NCBI RefSeq assembly: GCF_025370785.1 | Contig: NZ_JAMXFA010000017.1 | Location: forward strand, 1-64,000 | Direction: 5' to 3' | DNA length: 64,000 nucleotides | DNA from: Laspinema olomoucense D3b | GTDB lineage: Bacteria > Cyanobacteriota > Cyanobacteriia > Cyanobacteriales > Laspinemataceae | In this document: piece after piece, positions 17,522-27,119 of the stretch | Layout: the number at the start of each line of letters is the position of its first letter | How positions within the stretch are numbered: position 1 is the stretch's first letter | Position numbers and translations under genes: made by a program | The notes under the pieces: model-generated | What the model saw: the letters and a program-made list of their open reading frames with translations, nothing else | Databases searched by the model: none | Told to the model about the DNA's origin: nothing

Positions 17522-19219
17522 GTGGAATTGCCAGAAACCGCCGCAAAACAATCGTTTGAGTTTGACTCGATAGAAGACGCCCTTGCTGAAATTGGAGCAG
17601 GACGCTCAATTATCGTGGTCGATGATGAAAACCGGGAAAATGAAGGGGATCTGATCTGTGCGGCTCAGTTTGTAACACCGGAAATCGTCAATTTTATGGC
17701 GGTGCATGGTCGAGGGTTGATTTGTCTGGCGATGACCGGCGATCGCCTCGATCAGCTCGACCTCCCCTTAATGGTAACCACCAACACCGACACCAATCAA
17801 ACCGCCTTCACCGTCAGTATCGATGCCTCTCCTCAGCAAGGAGTCACCACGGGCATTTCTGCCGAGGACCGCGCCCGAACCATCCAGGTTGCCATAAATC
17901 CCAACACCAAACCCAAGGATTTGCGCCGTCCCGGGCATATTTTTCCCCTGCGGGCCCGGTCTGGGGGCGTCCTGAAACGGGCGGGCCATACGGAAGCAGC
18001 CGTAGACTTAAGTGAACTCGCTGGACTCTATCCTGCCGGGGTGATCTGCGAAATTCAGAATCCCGATGGCTCAATGGCACGATTGCCCGAACTCATCGAA
18101 TATGCGGCCAAATATAACCTAAAAATCATCAGCATCGCTGATTTAATCGCCTATCGCCTTCAACATGAGCGGTTTGTGATTCGGGAAACCGTGGCGGCAT
18201 TACCCACGGAATTCGGCCAGTTCCAAATCTACGCCTATCGCAATACCCTGGACAATAAAGACCATGTGGCGATCGTCAAGGGAGACCCAGCCAATTTTAC
18301 CGATAAAGCGGTGATGGTGCGGGTCCATTCCGAATGCTTGACCGGGGATGCCCTCGGTTCCCTCCGCTGTGACTGCCGAATGCAACTCCAAGCCGCCCTC
18401 AAAATGATTGAAAATGCTGGGGAGGGGGTGGTGGTGTATCTACGTCAGGAAGGCCGGGGAATTGGCCTAATTAATAAACTCAAAGCTTATTCTCTGCAAG
18501 ATATGGGCTTGGATACGGTGGAAGCCAATGAGCGCTTAGGCTTTCCTGCGGACTTGCGCAATTATGGCGTAGGGGCGCAAATTCTCAATGATTTGGGGGT
18601 CAGCAAAATCCGCCTGATTACCAATAATCCACGTAAAATTGCGGGATTAAAGGGATATGGCTTAGAGATGGTCGATCGCGTTCCTCTGCTGATCGAGTCC
18701 AATCCGTTTAATTGCACCTATTTGGCAACCAAAGCAGAAAAATTAGGGCATATGCTCTTACAAACCTATTTGGTCACCGTGGCAATCCACTGGCAAGAAT
18801 CGGAGCTAGAGGAGGGTCCTCCAGCCCAGGTCCAAGCCCGGTATGAACATTTAGAAAAAATCCGCCAACTCGCCGATGAGCACCATTTGGTGCTACAGGA
18901 GGAAAAACGCCCGGTCACGGTGGCCTTATTTGGCAAACCCCAGTTAACGTTTCACCTGGGATTTGACCAAGCGCATTTAGCGACAACGGATTGGTTTACC
19001 CATGCCGAACATCCATACATCCAGGCCACATTTCGGATTCTCGATCGCCTGATCCTCTGGGCAGATATTGACCAACTCCAGTTCCTCGTCTCCACCGGCG
19101 TCGATCCCCTGACCAATCTGGGGGTGCAACTCCAACGCCAGTCTTTTCCCTTGAGCAAAATGCCTTCGGAATTGTGCGATAGCTTACATCCTCAAGTGAT
19201 CTATTGCTTTAAGGGGTAA
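17522..19219 (+). CDS. ribBA: Bifunctional RibBA: DHBP synthase and GTP cyclohydrolase II
   Basis: A 565-residue enzyme catalysing both committed steps of riboflavin synthesis. The N-terminal half (about 18-212) is 3,4-dihydroxy-2-butanone-4-phosphate synthase, with [12 protein letters not shown] and [11 protein letters not shown] motifs. The middle (about 215-415) is GTP cyclohydrolase II, with the zinc-binding [18 protein letters not shown] region and [12 protein letters not shown] further C-terminal region of about 150 residues is unrelated to either catalytic domain; such tails occur in cyanobacterial RibBA and their role is unknown. It starts at GTG, without a clear ribosome binding site. 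Transcribed alone, divergent from the devCA pair. Confidence 0.95.
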   Translation: MELPETAAKQSFEFDSIEDALAEIGAGRSIIVVDDENRENEGDLICAAQFVTPEIVNFMAVHGRGLICLAMTGDRLDQLDLPLMVTTNTDTNQTAFTVSIDASPQQGVTTGISAEDRARTIQVAINPNTKPKDLRRPGHIFPLRARSGGVLKRAGHTEAAVDLSELAGLYPAGVICEIQNPDGSMARLPELIEYAAKYNLKIISIADLIAYRLQHERFVIRETVAALPTEFGQFQIYAYRNTLDNKDHVAIVKGDPANFTDKAVMVRVHSECLTGDALGSLRCDCRMQLQAALKMIENAGEGVVVYLRQEGRGIGLINKLKAYSLQDMGLDTVEANERLGFPADLRNYGVGAQILNDLGVSKIRLITNNPRKIAGLKGYGLEMVDRVPLLIESNPFNCTYLATKAEKLGHMLLQTYLVTVAIHWQESELEEGPPAQVQARYEHLEKIRQLADEHHLVLQEEKRPVTVALFGKPQLTFHLGFDQAHLATTDWFTHAEHPYIQATFRILDRLILWADIDQLQFLVSTGVDPLTNLGVQLQRQSFPLSKMPSELCDSLHPQVIYCFKG

Positions 19220-19541
19220 GAGTAAAAACTGCCGGAATTAGGCGGGAGAAATGAGGGCGCAAATGAGTGAGGTTTCATTTTTAAAATGGAACTCGAATTG
19301 ATGCGCAATCATGTAGTGGTCGCTACAATTAGGGGAATAAATCTCCCAGGTTTTCTGGAGGTGATTAAAGGGCTTTCCAAATTCTCACCTTCCTCCTGCA
19401 TCAGCCGGTTGGGCGGAAGTCTTGATCATTGGGCAAGCCGTGGGTTGAACCTCAAAAAAGATTTGGGTAAAAATGCACGCTTTTCTTGTTACTTTAAAAC
19501 TATAAGTTTTTGAGTAAACTTCCTTTATCCGAGTGTAAAGA
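19220..19541. other. Intergenic region before the six-PAS kinase
   Basis: 322 bp. An open frame of 75 codons (19286-19513) has no ribosome binding site or recognisable features, and I do not regard it as a gene. Nothing else is seen. Confidence 0.4.
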
Positions 19542-22500
19542 GTGTCAATGGTGCGACCCATCCGACGATCGCCGATTTTCTTCTATAGCGTAGCTGTCTT
19601 AACTGTCATCATTGCCTTACTCCTGACCCTAGTCTTTAAACCCCTCCTGGCTTCAACTCTGTTTGTGTTCTTTTTTGTAGCCGTGACGGGGATGACATGG
19701 TATGGAGGAATTGGTCCAGGACTGGTGACAATGGCACTCTCTGTGTTAGCCCTGGACTATTTTGTACTCCTTCCCCTCCAGAGCTTAACACTGTTCAGTG
19801 GCAGCAACCTGTTGCGAATGGGGTTGTTTGTCTTAGTGACCCTGGCGATCGCCCAGCTAAATACCAAACTCCATCAAACAAAACGGCAGTTAGAAATTAG
19901 CTTGAATCAGCTTCAACAGAGTGAGGAACGGTATCGCCGGATTGTAGAAACCGCCTCGGAAGGCATCTGGATTTTGGATGAAGCAGGGCGAACCCGCTAT
20001 GTGAATCAGCGAATGGCTCAAATGTTAGGCTGTTCTCCCGAGGCGATGCTCGATCGCTCCTTTTTTGACTGGTTTGACCAAGGCGATCGCCCCGAGGGAT
20101 ACAAGACCCTGACCCAACCCTATCCCGGATACGCCGAGCAATGGGATGGGCGATTTCGTCGTTCAGATCAGTCCTTGCTCTGGGCGATCGTCTCCATGAA
20201 TTCCATTTTTGATGACCAGGGTCAATTTCAAGGGACCCATCTGATGCTCACCGATGTTACCGATCGCCAACAAACCCAAGAACGTCTGCAACTCTCTTTA
20301 GAAGCCGGAAGGATGGGATTTTGGGATTGGAATCTTCTCACCAACGAACTCGTGAGATCAGACAATCTGGAAGAAATTTATGGGGTGAGTCCGACTCAGG
20401 TAAAGGAGACATTGGAGGGGTCTTTAAACCTGGTTCATCCCGAGGACCGAGAACGAGTCAAAGCGGCGATCGCCCAGGCTGTGGCAGAAACCACCCCCTA
20501 CAGCCTGGAATTTCGGATTCAGCCCTCACCCGACCAGATTCGCTGGATCTTAGGCAAAGGACGAGTCTTTAAAGATGCTCAAGGCAGAGCACTGCGAATA
20601 ACCGGAATTGCGATGGACATCAGCGATCGCAAGCAAACTGAAGAGTCCCTGAAGCAGACTCAACAGCGCTTCGAGACCTTTATGAACTATAGCCCCGTTG
20701 CCGCTTACTTTAAAGACGAAGCGGGACGCTATATTTACGTCAATCCCATACTAGAACGGCTGTGGGACCGTCCCGAGGAGGAATGGCTGGGTCAAACTGA
20801 CGCGGACCTCTTTCCCCAGGCGATCGCCCAGGAACTACAAGCCCATGACCGGGCAGTATTAGAAACTGACCAGGCCCTGGAATTTGTAGAAACCACCGAA
20901 CAGCGCGACGGGATACATTATTGGATTTCCTGGAAATTCCCCATGCGCGAACCCTCCGGCAGACGGTTGGTGGCCGGAATTTCCCTAGATATCACCGATC
21001 GCAAGCGCACTCAAGAAGAACGGGACCTCCTCCTAGCGGACCTCGAATCCCAACAACAACTCCTGAGTGCCGTGTTGCAGCAAATGCCTGCCGGGGCGAT
21101 CGTTGCTGAAGCCCCCTCCGGGCAGTTAGTCTTAATGAATCAGCAAGTTCGAGAAATTTTAGGCATTTCCGTCACTCCCCTAAACACGATCCCGGATTAT
21201 CTCCATACTTCCTATCAAATTTTTCACCCCGACGGTAAACCATATAACCCTGCAGCATTACCCTTAGCCCGATCCATCTCTACCGGCGAGATGGTGGTTG
21301 AAGAAGAAATGGAAATCACCCGCACCGATGGGACCCGGGTCACTGTCCTCGCCAACTCCGGCCCGATTCGCAACGCCGAGGGCAAAATTGTCGCCGCAGT
21401 GGTGACCTTTTATGATATCACCGCACAAAAATACGCCCAAGCTGAAATCAACGGCTATGCCGATATAGTCAAAAATATTCAAGTCGGCTTAACAGTCTGG
21501 CAACTCACCCCCGGAGAAGAACTCCCTTCCTTTGAGCTGATTAGTGCTAATCCTGCCGCCAGTCAAGTGGCCGGAAGAGATTTAAACCGTGCTGTAGGAA
21601 TGCGCATTGAGACTTTATTTCCCCATCTGGTGAAAACCTCACGACTTTTCGAGTTAAGAGAGGTTTTAAATAGCTCATCGGCGCGGGATTTTCCCGAAGT
21701 CATCTACAGGGACGATGCCGGAGGGGAACGCTATTGTTCCTTGAAAGCTTTTCCTCTCTCTAGTCGCTGCCTGGGGATAGCCTATGAAGATATCACCGAT
21801 CGCAAACAAGCACAATTTGCCCTCCGCGAAAGTGAACAACGGTTTCGGACGATGGCCGATGCCGCCCCGGTTTATATTTGGTTATCCGGAATCGATCAGC
21901 AGTATTATTACTTTAATCAACCCTGGTTGGAGTTTACAGGGAGGACTTTAGAACAAGAAATTGGCAAAGGTTGGCTTCAAGGAGTACATCCCGAGGACCG
22001 GCAATTTTGCATTGATACTTATTGTCAAGCTTTTGAACTTCACCAATCCTTTGAGATAGAATATCGCCTGCGTCGGTATGATGGGAAATACCGTTGGATG
22101 TTAGATCGAGCAGTGCCTCGCTTTTCCCCGGATGGCCGATTTGAAGGCTATGTAGGTTCTTCTATTGATATTAGCGATCGCAAAATTTACGAAAGTGAAA
22201 TTAAGCGTCTGAATGCCACTCTGGAACGCCGGGTAAGTGACCGAACCGCCCAACTGGAAGCCGCCAATCAGGAACTCGAATCCTTTGCCTATTCGGTATC
22301 CCATGATTTGCGTGCGCCCCTGCGACATATTAGCGGATTTGTGAACTTGCTCCGCAAACGGATCGAACCCTCTCTGGATGAAAATAGTCAGCGCTATCTC
22401 AATATTATTGTCCAGAGTACCCACCAAGCTGAAGAGCTGATTGATAATTTGTTAGCCTTTTCACGCATGGCCCGTTCTCAGATGCGCTTCATCAAAATTG

Positions 22501-22991
22501 ATACGAATCAACTGGTGAAAGAGGTCTGGCAGAGTTTGGAGATGCAAAGAGGCGATCGTAAAATTATCTGGGAAGTTGCCTTCTTACCCCCCGTGAAAGG
22601 GGAACCCACCATGTTAAGACTGGTGTTCCAAAATCTCCTAGATAATGCCATTAAGTACAGCCAACGACGACAACGGGCTGAAATCACCGTCGGGTTCAAT
22701 GAAAGTGACCTCGAATTTATCTTTTTTGTGCGAGATAATGGCATTGGATTTGATATGCGCTATGCTCACAAACTCTTCGGGGTTTTTCAACGCTTGCATA
22801 GCAATCCCGATTATGCGGGAACGGGCATCGGGCTGGCCAATGTTCGCCGAATTATCCATCGTCATGGAGGCCGCACTTGGGCCGAAGGTGAGGTAGATTT
22901 CGGTGCAACCTTTTATTTTTCTCTTCCTAAAGAACCCGAACAAGAGCAATTGGAATCCCCCTTTAATCCTCTCGGGTCAACCTCATCCTAG
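19542..22991 (+). CDS. Membrane-bound multi-PAS histidine kinase
   Basis: A 1149-residue sensor kinase. The N-terminus has about four membrane helices (residues 10-107) of the KdpD-like DUF4118 type. Six PAS/PAC domains follow (approximately 125-245, 248-370, 372-495, 500-632, 640-765, 770-893), then a coiled segment, a HisKA domain with phospho-acceptor His in SYSVSHDLRAPLRH (about residue 930), and a HATPase domain (about 1020-1130; N box NLLDNAIKY, G box GTGIGLA). The HisKA/HATPase part resembles that of cyanobacterial phytochrome-type kinases. GTG 19542 and ATG 19548 are both possible starts. The receiver gene 383 bp downstream is its likely phosphate acceptor. Confidence 0.93.
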   Translation: MSMVRPIRRSPIFFYSVAVLTVIIALLLTLVFKPLLASTLFVFFFVAVTGMTWYGGIGPGLVTMALSVLALDYFVLLPLQSLTLFSGSNLLRMGLFVLVTLAIAQLNTKLHQTKRQLEISLNQLQQSEERYRRIVETASEGIWILDEAGRTRYVNQRMAQMLGCSPEAMLDRSFFDWFDQGDRPEGYKTLTQPYPGYAEQWDGRFRRSDQSLLWAIVSMNSIFDDQGQFQGTHLMLTDVTDRQQTQERLQLSLEAGRMGFWDWNLLTNELVRSDNLEEIYGVSPTQVKETLEGSLNLVHPEDRERVKAAIAQAVAETTPYSLEFRIQPSPDQIRWILGKGRVFKDAQGRALRITGIAMDISDRKQTEESLKQTQQRFETFMNYSPVAAYFKDEAGRYIYVNPILERLWDRPEEEWLGQTDADLFPQAIAQELQAHDRAVLETDQALEFVETTEQRDGIHYWISWKFPMREPSGRRLVAGISLDITDRKRTQEERDLLLADLESQQQLLSAVLQQMPAGAIVAEAPSGQLVLMNQQVREILGISVTPLNTIPDYLHTSYQIFHPDGKPYNPAALPLARSISTGEMVVEEEMEITRTDGTRVTVLANSGPIRNAEGKIVAAVVTFYDITAQKYAQAEINGYADIVKNIQVGLTVWQLTPGEELPSFELISANPAASQVAGRDLNRAVGMRIETLFPHLVKTSRLFELREVLNSSSARDFPEVIYRDDAGGERYCSLKAFPLSSRCLGIAYEDITDRKQAQFALRESEQRFRTMADAAPVYIWLSGIDQQYYYFNQPWLEFTGRTLEQEIGKGWLQGVHPEDRQFCIDTYCQAFELHQSFEIEYRLRRYDGKYRWMLDRAVPRFSPDGRFEGYVGSSIDISDRKIYESEIKRLNATLERRVSDRTAQLEAANQELESFAYSVSHDLRAPLRHISGFVNLLRKRIEPSLDENSQRYLNIIVQSTHQAEELIDNLLAFSRMARSQMRFIKIDTNQLVKEVWQSLEMQRGDRKIIWEVAFLPPVKGEPTMLRLVFQNLLDNAIKYSQRRQRAEITVGFNESDLEFIFFVRDNGIGFDMRYAHKLFGVFQRLHSNPDYAGTGIGLANVRRIIHRHGGRTWAEGEVDFGATFYFSLPKEPEQEQLESPFNPLGSTSS

Positions 22992-23374
22992 TCGGGTTAT
23001 ATAGCATTTTCCATCGTTAAGAGGTACATTTTTGGAGTGCATTAGTGAAGCCTGTAGTCACGTACAGGCTTCACTAACGCACTCCTTTAACTATCTGGAC
23101 CTCATCGGAGTTGCTTGCGCTAACTGCCCCGGAAACCGAGTTTCGGCTCAGAAGCAGCCGGAACGGAAACCTGCGTAAATTTGAGAGAAGACCGCTGAGC
23201 TATCGGCAGAAACCCTTGGTAATATCTGGAGCGGACTCAGGGAACGAATTTGGGTAAAATTTTCAATCTTCTATAATAAAACACAATCATTGATTATTGT
23301 CTTCCCGGCAAAATCAGATAAAATTCGAGCGTCATATACCACTTAAACCCATCATGAACAAAGGAGAAAAAACG
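22992..23374. other. Intergenic region between kinase and receiver gene
   Basis: 383 bp. Apart from the 52-nt hairpin at 23034-23085 it contains a GAAACCGAGTTTC palindrome near 23130, of a type found elsewhere in the window. The promoter of the receiver/hybrid-kinase pair probably lies in the A/T-rich part at 23250-23300, but no clear boxes can be named. Confidence 0.4.
23034..23085. terminator. Long 23-bp-stem hairpin after the six-PAS kinase
   Basis: Left arm 23034-23056 (starts GGAGTGC, ends GCCTGTA) and right arm 23063-23085 pair over 23 bp with a single A-C mismatch and a 6-base loop GTCACG. TTTAACT follows on the plus strand, which is a weak T tract. It could terminate the kinase mRNA, protect its 3' end, or be a dispersed palindromic repeat. 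Confidence 0.6.
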
Positions 23375-23833
23375 ATGGACATCAAACGTATTCTACTGGT
23401 AGAAGATAATGCCAATGATATAGAGCTAATTTTAACGGGACTGGCGGAAAATAATCTAGCCAATGAAGTCATCGTTGTGCGCGATGGCGAGGAAGCGTTA
23501 GATTATCTCTTTCGGCGGGGTATCTTTAGATTGAGGCGAGAAGGGCATCCCATCCTCGTGATGCTCGACCTCAAACTGCCCAAAATCGATGGACTGGAAG
23601 TGCTGGCACAAATGAAGTCTACCCCGGATTTGCGGCAGATTCCCGTGGTGATTTTGACCGCTTCTCGTGAAGAATCGGACCTGATTGGCAGCTACAATCT
23701 AGGGGTGAATGGCTATGTCATCAAGCCCTTAGACTTCCACGAGTTTGTGGATGCTATCAAAAGCCTAGGACTATTCTGGGCCGTAGTCAATCAACCGCCT
23801 CCAGGCTCTTTGCCTGCGGTAGTGCGAGAATGA
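23375..23833 (+). CDS. Rcp1-type single-domain response regulator
   Basis: A 152-residue stand-alone receiver of the type paired with cyanobacterial phytochromes (Rcp1). It starts RILLVEDNANDIELI, has the phospho-acceptor Asp in VMLDLKLPKIDG, a switch Thr in VILTAS, and Lys in VIKPLDFHEF; the short RLRREGHPILV insert before the acceptor Asp is typical of this subfamily. I chose ATG 23375 because AAGGAG lies 8 bases before it; an upstream in-frame start at 23297 is possible but lacks such a site. It has no output domain, so it should act as a phosphate shuttle between the kinases on either side. The hybrid kinase begins 34 bp later. Confidence 0.92.
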   Translation: MDIKRILLVEDNANDIELILTGLAENNLANEVIVVRDGEEALDYLFRRGIFRLRREGHPILVMLDLKLPKIDGLEVLAQMKSTPDLRQIPVVILTASREESDLIGSYNLGVNGYVIKPLDFHEFVDAIKSLGLFWAVVNQPPPGSLPAVVRE

Positions 23834-23867
23834 GTAACCCAACTAAACATAAAGATGGACGGTTAAA

Positions 23868-26549
23868 GTGCTGCATATCCTACTGCTAGAAGATAGTCTG
23901 CTGGATGCAGAGCTAATTGAGGCCCACTTGCAGGAGAGTGGTCTCAAGGTGGCCTTGAAGCGGGTAGACACCTGTGAAGCCTTCCAAGATGCTCTGGAAA
24001 GCGGGCCGTTTGACGTAATTTTGGCGGATTATTCCCTCCCCTCTTTCGATGGATTTTCAGCCCTGAAAATGGCGCAAATGAGATGTCCGGACCTGCCTTT
24101 TATCTTTGTGTCGGCGACGTTGGGGGAGGAAGTTGCCCTAGAAACCCTGAAAAGTGGGGCTACGGATTATGTGCTTAAGCAGCGGTTAGAACGATTGGTT
24201 CCCTCGGTGCAGCGAGCAATTCGAGAGGCGAGAGAACATCGCGATCGCCTCAAGGCTGAAGCAGCCCTCCAAGAAAGCGATCGCCGGTTTAGAATGGCCC
24301 TGAAAAATTCATTTATCTGCATTTTTCAACAAGACCGGGACCTGAAATACCAATGGATTCACAATCCCCAGGGAACCCAAACAGCAGAGGAAATCGTTGG
24401 GGAAACCGACTACTTCTTATTTCCCGAAGCGGATGCGGACTACCTCAGCGCCCTCAAACGAGAGGTGATTGCCACGAGAACTCCCACTCGCGTCGAAGTC
24501 TCGGTCACCGTGTTGGGCGAACTCCGGGACTACGACTTAATTTTAGAACCTGTATTTGACCAGCAGCCAAATCAGGACAATCCCCAGGTGGTGGCGTTGA
24601 TGGGTACCGCCTTGAATATTACCGAACGCAAGCGATCGGAACGAGAACTGTATCGTCGGGAACAACAATTCCGAGCTTTAGCAGAAAATGCACCAGATAT
24701 TATCACCCGCTTTGATCGACAACTCCGCCACATTTACATCAATCCGGCGATCGAAAAAGCCACCGGAATCCCTCCCCAGGAGTTTATCGGCAAAACCAAT
24801 GCCGAGTTAGGATTTCCTGAAAAACTTTACTTACAGTGGTCCGGACATTTAGAACAGATTTTTGCCACCGGAGAACCGGGTTTTCTGGAATTTAATTTTC
24901 CCTCGGCAACAGGAACCCGAACGTATCAATCCCAGGCGGTTCCAGAATTTGACTTAGAGGGCAATGTGGAGTCTTTACTATGCATTAGTCGGGATGTGAC
25001 GGAAAGCAAGAAAGCCGAGCAAGTGCTGCGAGAAAGTGAGGCCCGGTTCCGACGCTTGATGGATTCCAATACCATTGGCATGGGATTCTGGCAGGGGAAT
25101 TGCATTACGGTTGCTAATGATGCCTTTTTGGAAATGATGGGTTATTCCCAAGAGGATTTGCAAAGGGAACCGTTGAATTGGCGCACTATCACGCCGCCGG
25201 AATATGCCCATCTGGATGAAAACGCTAGTCGGCAAGCGCGTCAAAGGGGCTATACCGAACCCTTTGAAAAGGAATTGTTTCACAAAAATGGCACCCGGAT
25301 TCCGGTGATTTTGGGAGGGGCGATTTTTGACAATAATGCTGATGCGGGGGTCTTTTTTACCCTGGATTTGACCGATCGCAAACGGATGGAAGAGGCGCTA
25401 CAGCAACAAGCGGAGGCGTTAGAACGGGCGAATCAGGTCAAGGATGAGTTTTTAGCGGTCCTCTCCCATGAGTTGCGATCGCCCCTGAATGCGATTCTAG
25501 GATGGTCTCAGTTACTGCTGACTCGCAAATTTGACGAAGCTACGACTCGCCGTGCTTTGGAGACAATCGAACGGAATGCGCGATTTCAAACCCAACTGAT
25601 TGAGGATTTGCTAGATGTCTCTCGCATCCTCCGTGGCAAGCTGACTCTGAAAGTCACGCGGGTGAATTTAGCGACCCCAATCTACGCGGCGATCGAAAGT
25701 TTGCGTCTGGCGATCGATGCCAAATCCCTTCAACTGGACTATTCCCCAGATCCCACTGTCCCCCCGGTGATGGGAGACTCCAGCCGCTTGCAGCAAGTGG
25801 TGTGGAATCTGCTGTCTAATGCGGTGAAATTTACCGAACCCGGGGGTCAAGTCCGCCTCCGCCTCACCGGAGACGATCGCTGGGTGATTCTCCAACTCCA
25901 GGATACCGGAGTCGGCATTTTGCCGGAATTTCTCCCCCATTTATTTGAATATTTCCGCCAAGCGGATGCTTCTAGTACGCGCAATCATGGGGGTCTGGGG
26001 ATTGGTTTAGGACTGGTGCGCCATCTGGTGGAACTGCATGGGGGAACGGTGAGTGCAGAAAGTCCGGGGGTAGGACAGGGGGCGACTTTTACCGTAAAAC
26101 TCCCGGCGATCGCCCTCAAACCCAACACTGAAACCCCCTTGCCGCAGTCCTCTCCCCAGGGGGAACTCACTGGAGTGCGGGTCCTAGTGGTGGATGACGA
26201 TGACGACTCCTTGGAGTTTATGCAGTTTGTCTTAGAACAGTCGGGGTGCCAAGTCCGGGCGATCGCCTCCACTATGGAAGCCCTCGCTGTGTTTTCTGAC
26301 TGGCAACCGGATCTGGTAATTAGCGATATTGCCATGCCAGAGGAGGATGGGTATAGTTTTATCCGCAAAATTCGGGCAATGGAGAGAAACGCCGGAGGAC
26401 AAATTCCTGCTGTAGCCTTGACAGCTTATGCCCGAGAAGAAGACCGCAATGCGGCATTTTTAGCCGGATTTCAAGAGCATTTAAGTAAACCCATCGACCC
26501 CAAAGCATTAATGGCGGCGATCGAATTGTTAACCCGACCTATTGAATAG
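23868..26549 (+). CDS. Hybrid histidine kinase with two receivers and three PAS domains
   Basis: An 893-residue soluble hybrid kinase. Order: receiver (1-120, Asp54 in ILADYSLPSFDG); three PAS/PAC domains (approximately 135-262, 265-390, 392-510); a short coiled segment; HisKA (His in VLSHELRSPLNAI, about residue 535); HATPase (about 635-750, N box NLLSNAVKF); and a C-terminal receiver (about 775-890, Asp in LVISDIAMPEEDG). It has no membrane span. It begins at GTG 34 bp after the Rcp1-like gene, so the two are probably co-transcribed. The group forms a phosphorelay with the upstream six-PAS kinase. Signal and target are not evident. Confidence 0.93.
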   Translation: MLHILLLEDSLLDAELIEAHLQESGLKVALKRVDTCEAFQDALESGPFDVILADYSLPSFDGFSALKMAQMRCPDLPFIFVSATLGEEVALETLKSGATDYVLKQRLERLVPSVQRAIREAREHRDRLKAEAALQESDRRFRMALKNSFICIFQQDRDLKYQWIHNPQGTQTAEEIVGETDYFLFPEADADYLSALKREVIATRTPTRVEVSVTVLGELRDYDLILEPVFDQQPNQDNPQVVALMGTALNITERKRSERELYRREQQFRALAENAPDIITRFDRQLRHIYINPAIEKATGIPPQEFIGKTNAELGFPEKLYLQWSGHLEQIFATGEPGFLEFNFPSATGTRTYQSQAVPEFDLEGNVESLLCISRDVTESKKAEQVLRESEARFRRLMDSNTIGMGFWQGNCITVANDAFLEMMGYSQEDLQREPLNWRTITPPEYAHLDENASRQARQRGYTEPFEKELFHKNGTRIPVILGGAIFDNNADAGVFFTLDLTDRKRMEEALQQQAEALERANQVKDEFLAVLSHELRSPLNAILGWSQLLLTRKFDEATTRRALETIERNARFQTQLIEDLLDVSRILRGKLTLKVTRVNLATPIYAAIESLRLAIDAKSLQLDYSPDPTVPPVMGDSSRLQQVVWNLLSNAVKFTEPGGQVRLRLTGDDRWVILQLQDTGVGILPEFLPHLFEYFRQADASSTRNHGGLGIGLGLVRHLVELHGGTVSAESPGVGQGATFTVKLPAIALKPNTETPLPQSSPQGELTGVRVLVVDDDDDSLEFMQFVLEQSGCQVRAIASTMEALAVFSDWQPDLVISDIAMPEEDGYSFIRKIRAMERNAGGQIPAVALTAYAREEDRNAAFLAGFQEHLSKPIDPKALMAAIELLTRPIE

Positions 26550-26554
26550 TTTTA

Positions 26555-26653
26555 GATGGGGGGGATAGGGGAGATGGGGAGGATGGGGAGGATGGGGGTG
26601 ATGGGGGTGATGGGGGTGATGGGGGTGATTAAGGCGATTGGGGAGATTGGGTG
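26555..26653. repeat. 9-bp minisatellite, G-rich strand
   Basis: About ten 9-bp units of GGGGAGGAT and GGGGGTGAT type run between the hybrid kinase stop codon and the start of the four-helix-bundle gene, reaching to its ATG. The complementary array follows the same gene at 27046-27119, so the small gene sits inside an inverted pair of arrays. Confidence 0.9.
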
Positions 26654-27040
26654 ATGGGGAAAGAATTTATTAGGAGTCATGAAGATGTCGTTGTGTATCA
26701 AATGTCATTTGAGGCGGCAATGAGAATTTTTGAATTATCAAAGAGCTTTCCGGTAGAAGAACGGTACTCTCTGACGGACCAAATCCGTCGTTCTTCACGT
26801 TCTGTTTGTGCAAATTTAGCTGAAGCTTGGCGAAAAAGAAGATATAAAGCTGCTTTTCTTGCCAAACTTAGCGATTGCGAGGCAGAGGCCGCCGAAACTC
26901 AGGTATGGTTGAAATTTGCCGTCAAATGCCGATATTTAGAGATAGAGCAAGGAAGAGAACTCTACAGAATCTACAATCAAGTTCTAAGCGGATTAGTTAA
27001 TATGATTAACAATCCCAATCCCTGGCTAATAGGCAAGTAA
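26654..27040 (+). CDS. Four-helix-bundle protein (S23/bAvd-like)
   Basis: A 128-residue all-alpha protein of the family first noticed as open frames in 23S rRNA intervening sequences; relatives include the accessory Avd protein of diversity-generating retroelements. The segments YQMSFEAAMRIFELSKSFP, DQIRRSSRSVCANLAEAW and LSDCEAEAAETQVWL mark the helices and the conserved family pattern. Such proteins form pentameric, positively charged barrels and may bind nucleic acid. No reverse transcriptase is nearby. The start could be ATG 26654 or the overlapping GTG 26651. Minisatellite arrays of opposite orientation flank it on both sides, hinting that gene and repeats move or amplify together. Confidence 0.88.
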   Translation: MGKEFIRSHEDVVVYQMSFEAAMRIFELSKSFPVEERYSLTDQIRRSSRSVCANLAEAWRKRRYKAAFLAKLSDCEAEAAETQVWLKFAVKCRYLEIEQGRELYRIYNQVLSGLVNMINNPNPWLIGK

Positions 27041-27045
27041 AGAAA

Positions 27046-27119
27046 CTCCCCATCCTCCCCATCCTCCCCATCCTCCCCATCCTCCCCATCCTCCCCATCC
27101 TCCCCATCCTCCCCATCTC
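27046..27119. repeat. 9-bp minisatellite (CTCCCCATC)8
   Basis: Eight nearly perfect head-to-tail copies of CTCCCCATC. They start five bases after the four-helix-bundle stop codon and end at the stop codon of the convergent TPR-methyltransferase gene. This is the reverse complement of the array type at 26555-26653 and at 1-86. Confidence 0.92.

Noticed and set aside
19286-19513. 75-codon frame before the six-PAS kinase
   Set aside because: No ribosome binding site and no recognisable sequence; it ends where the kinase promoter region should be.
26654-27040. Diversity-generating retroelement with the four-helix-bundle protein as Avd
   Set aside because: No reverse transcriptase or template/variable repeat pair was found in the window.
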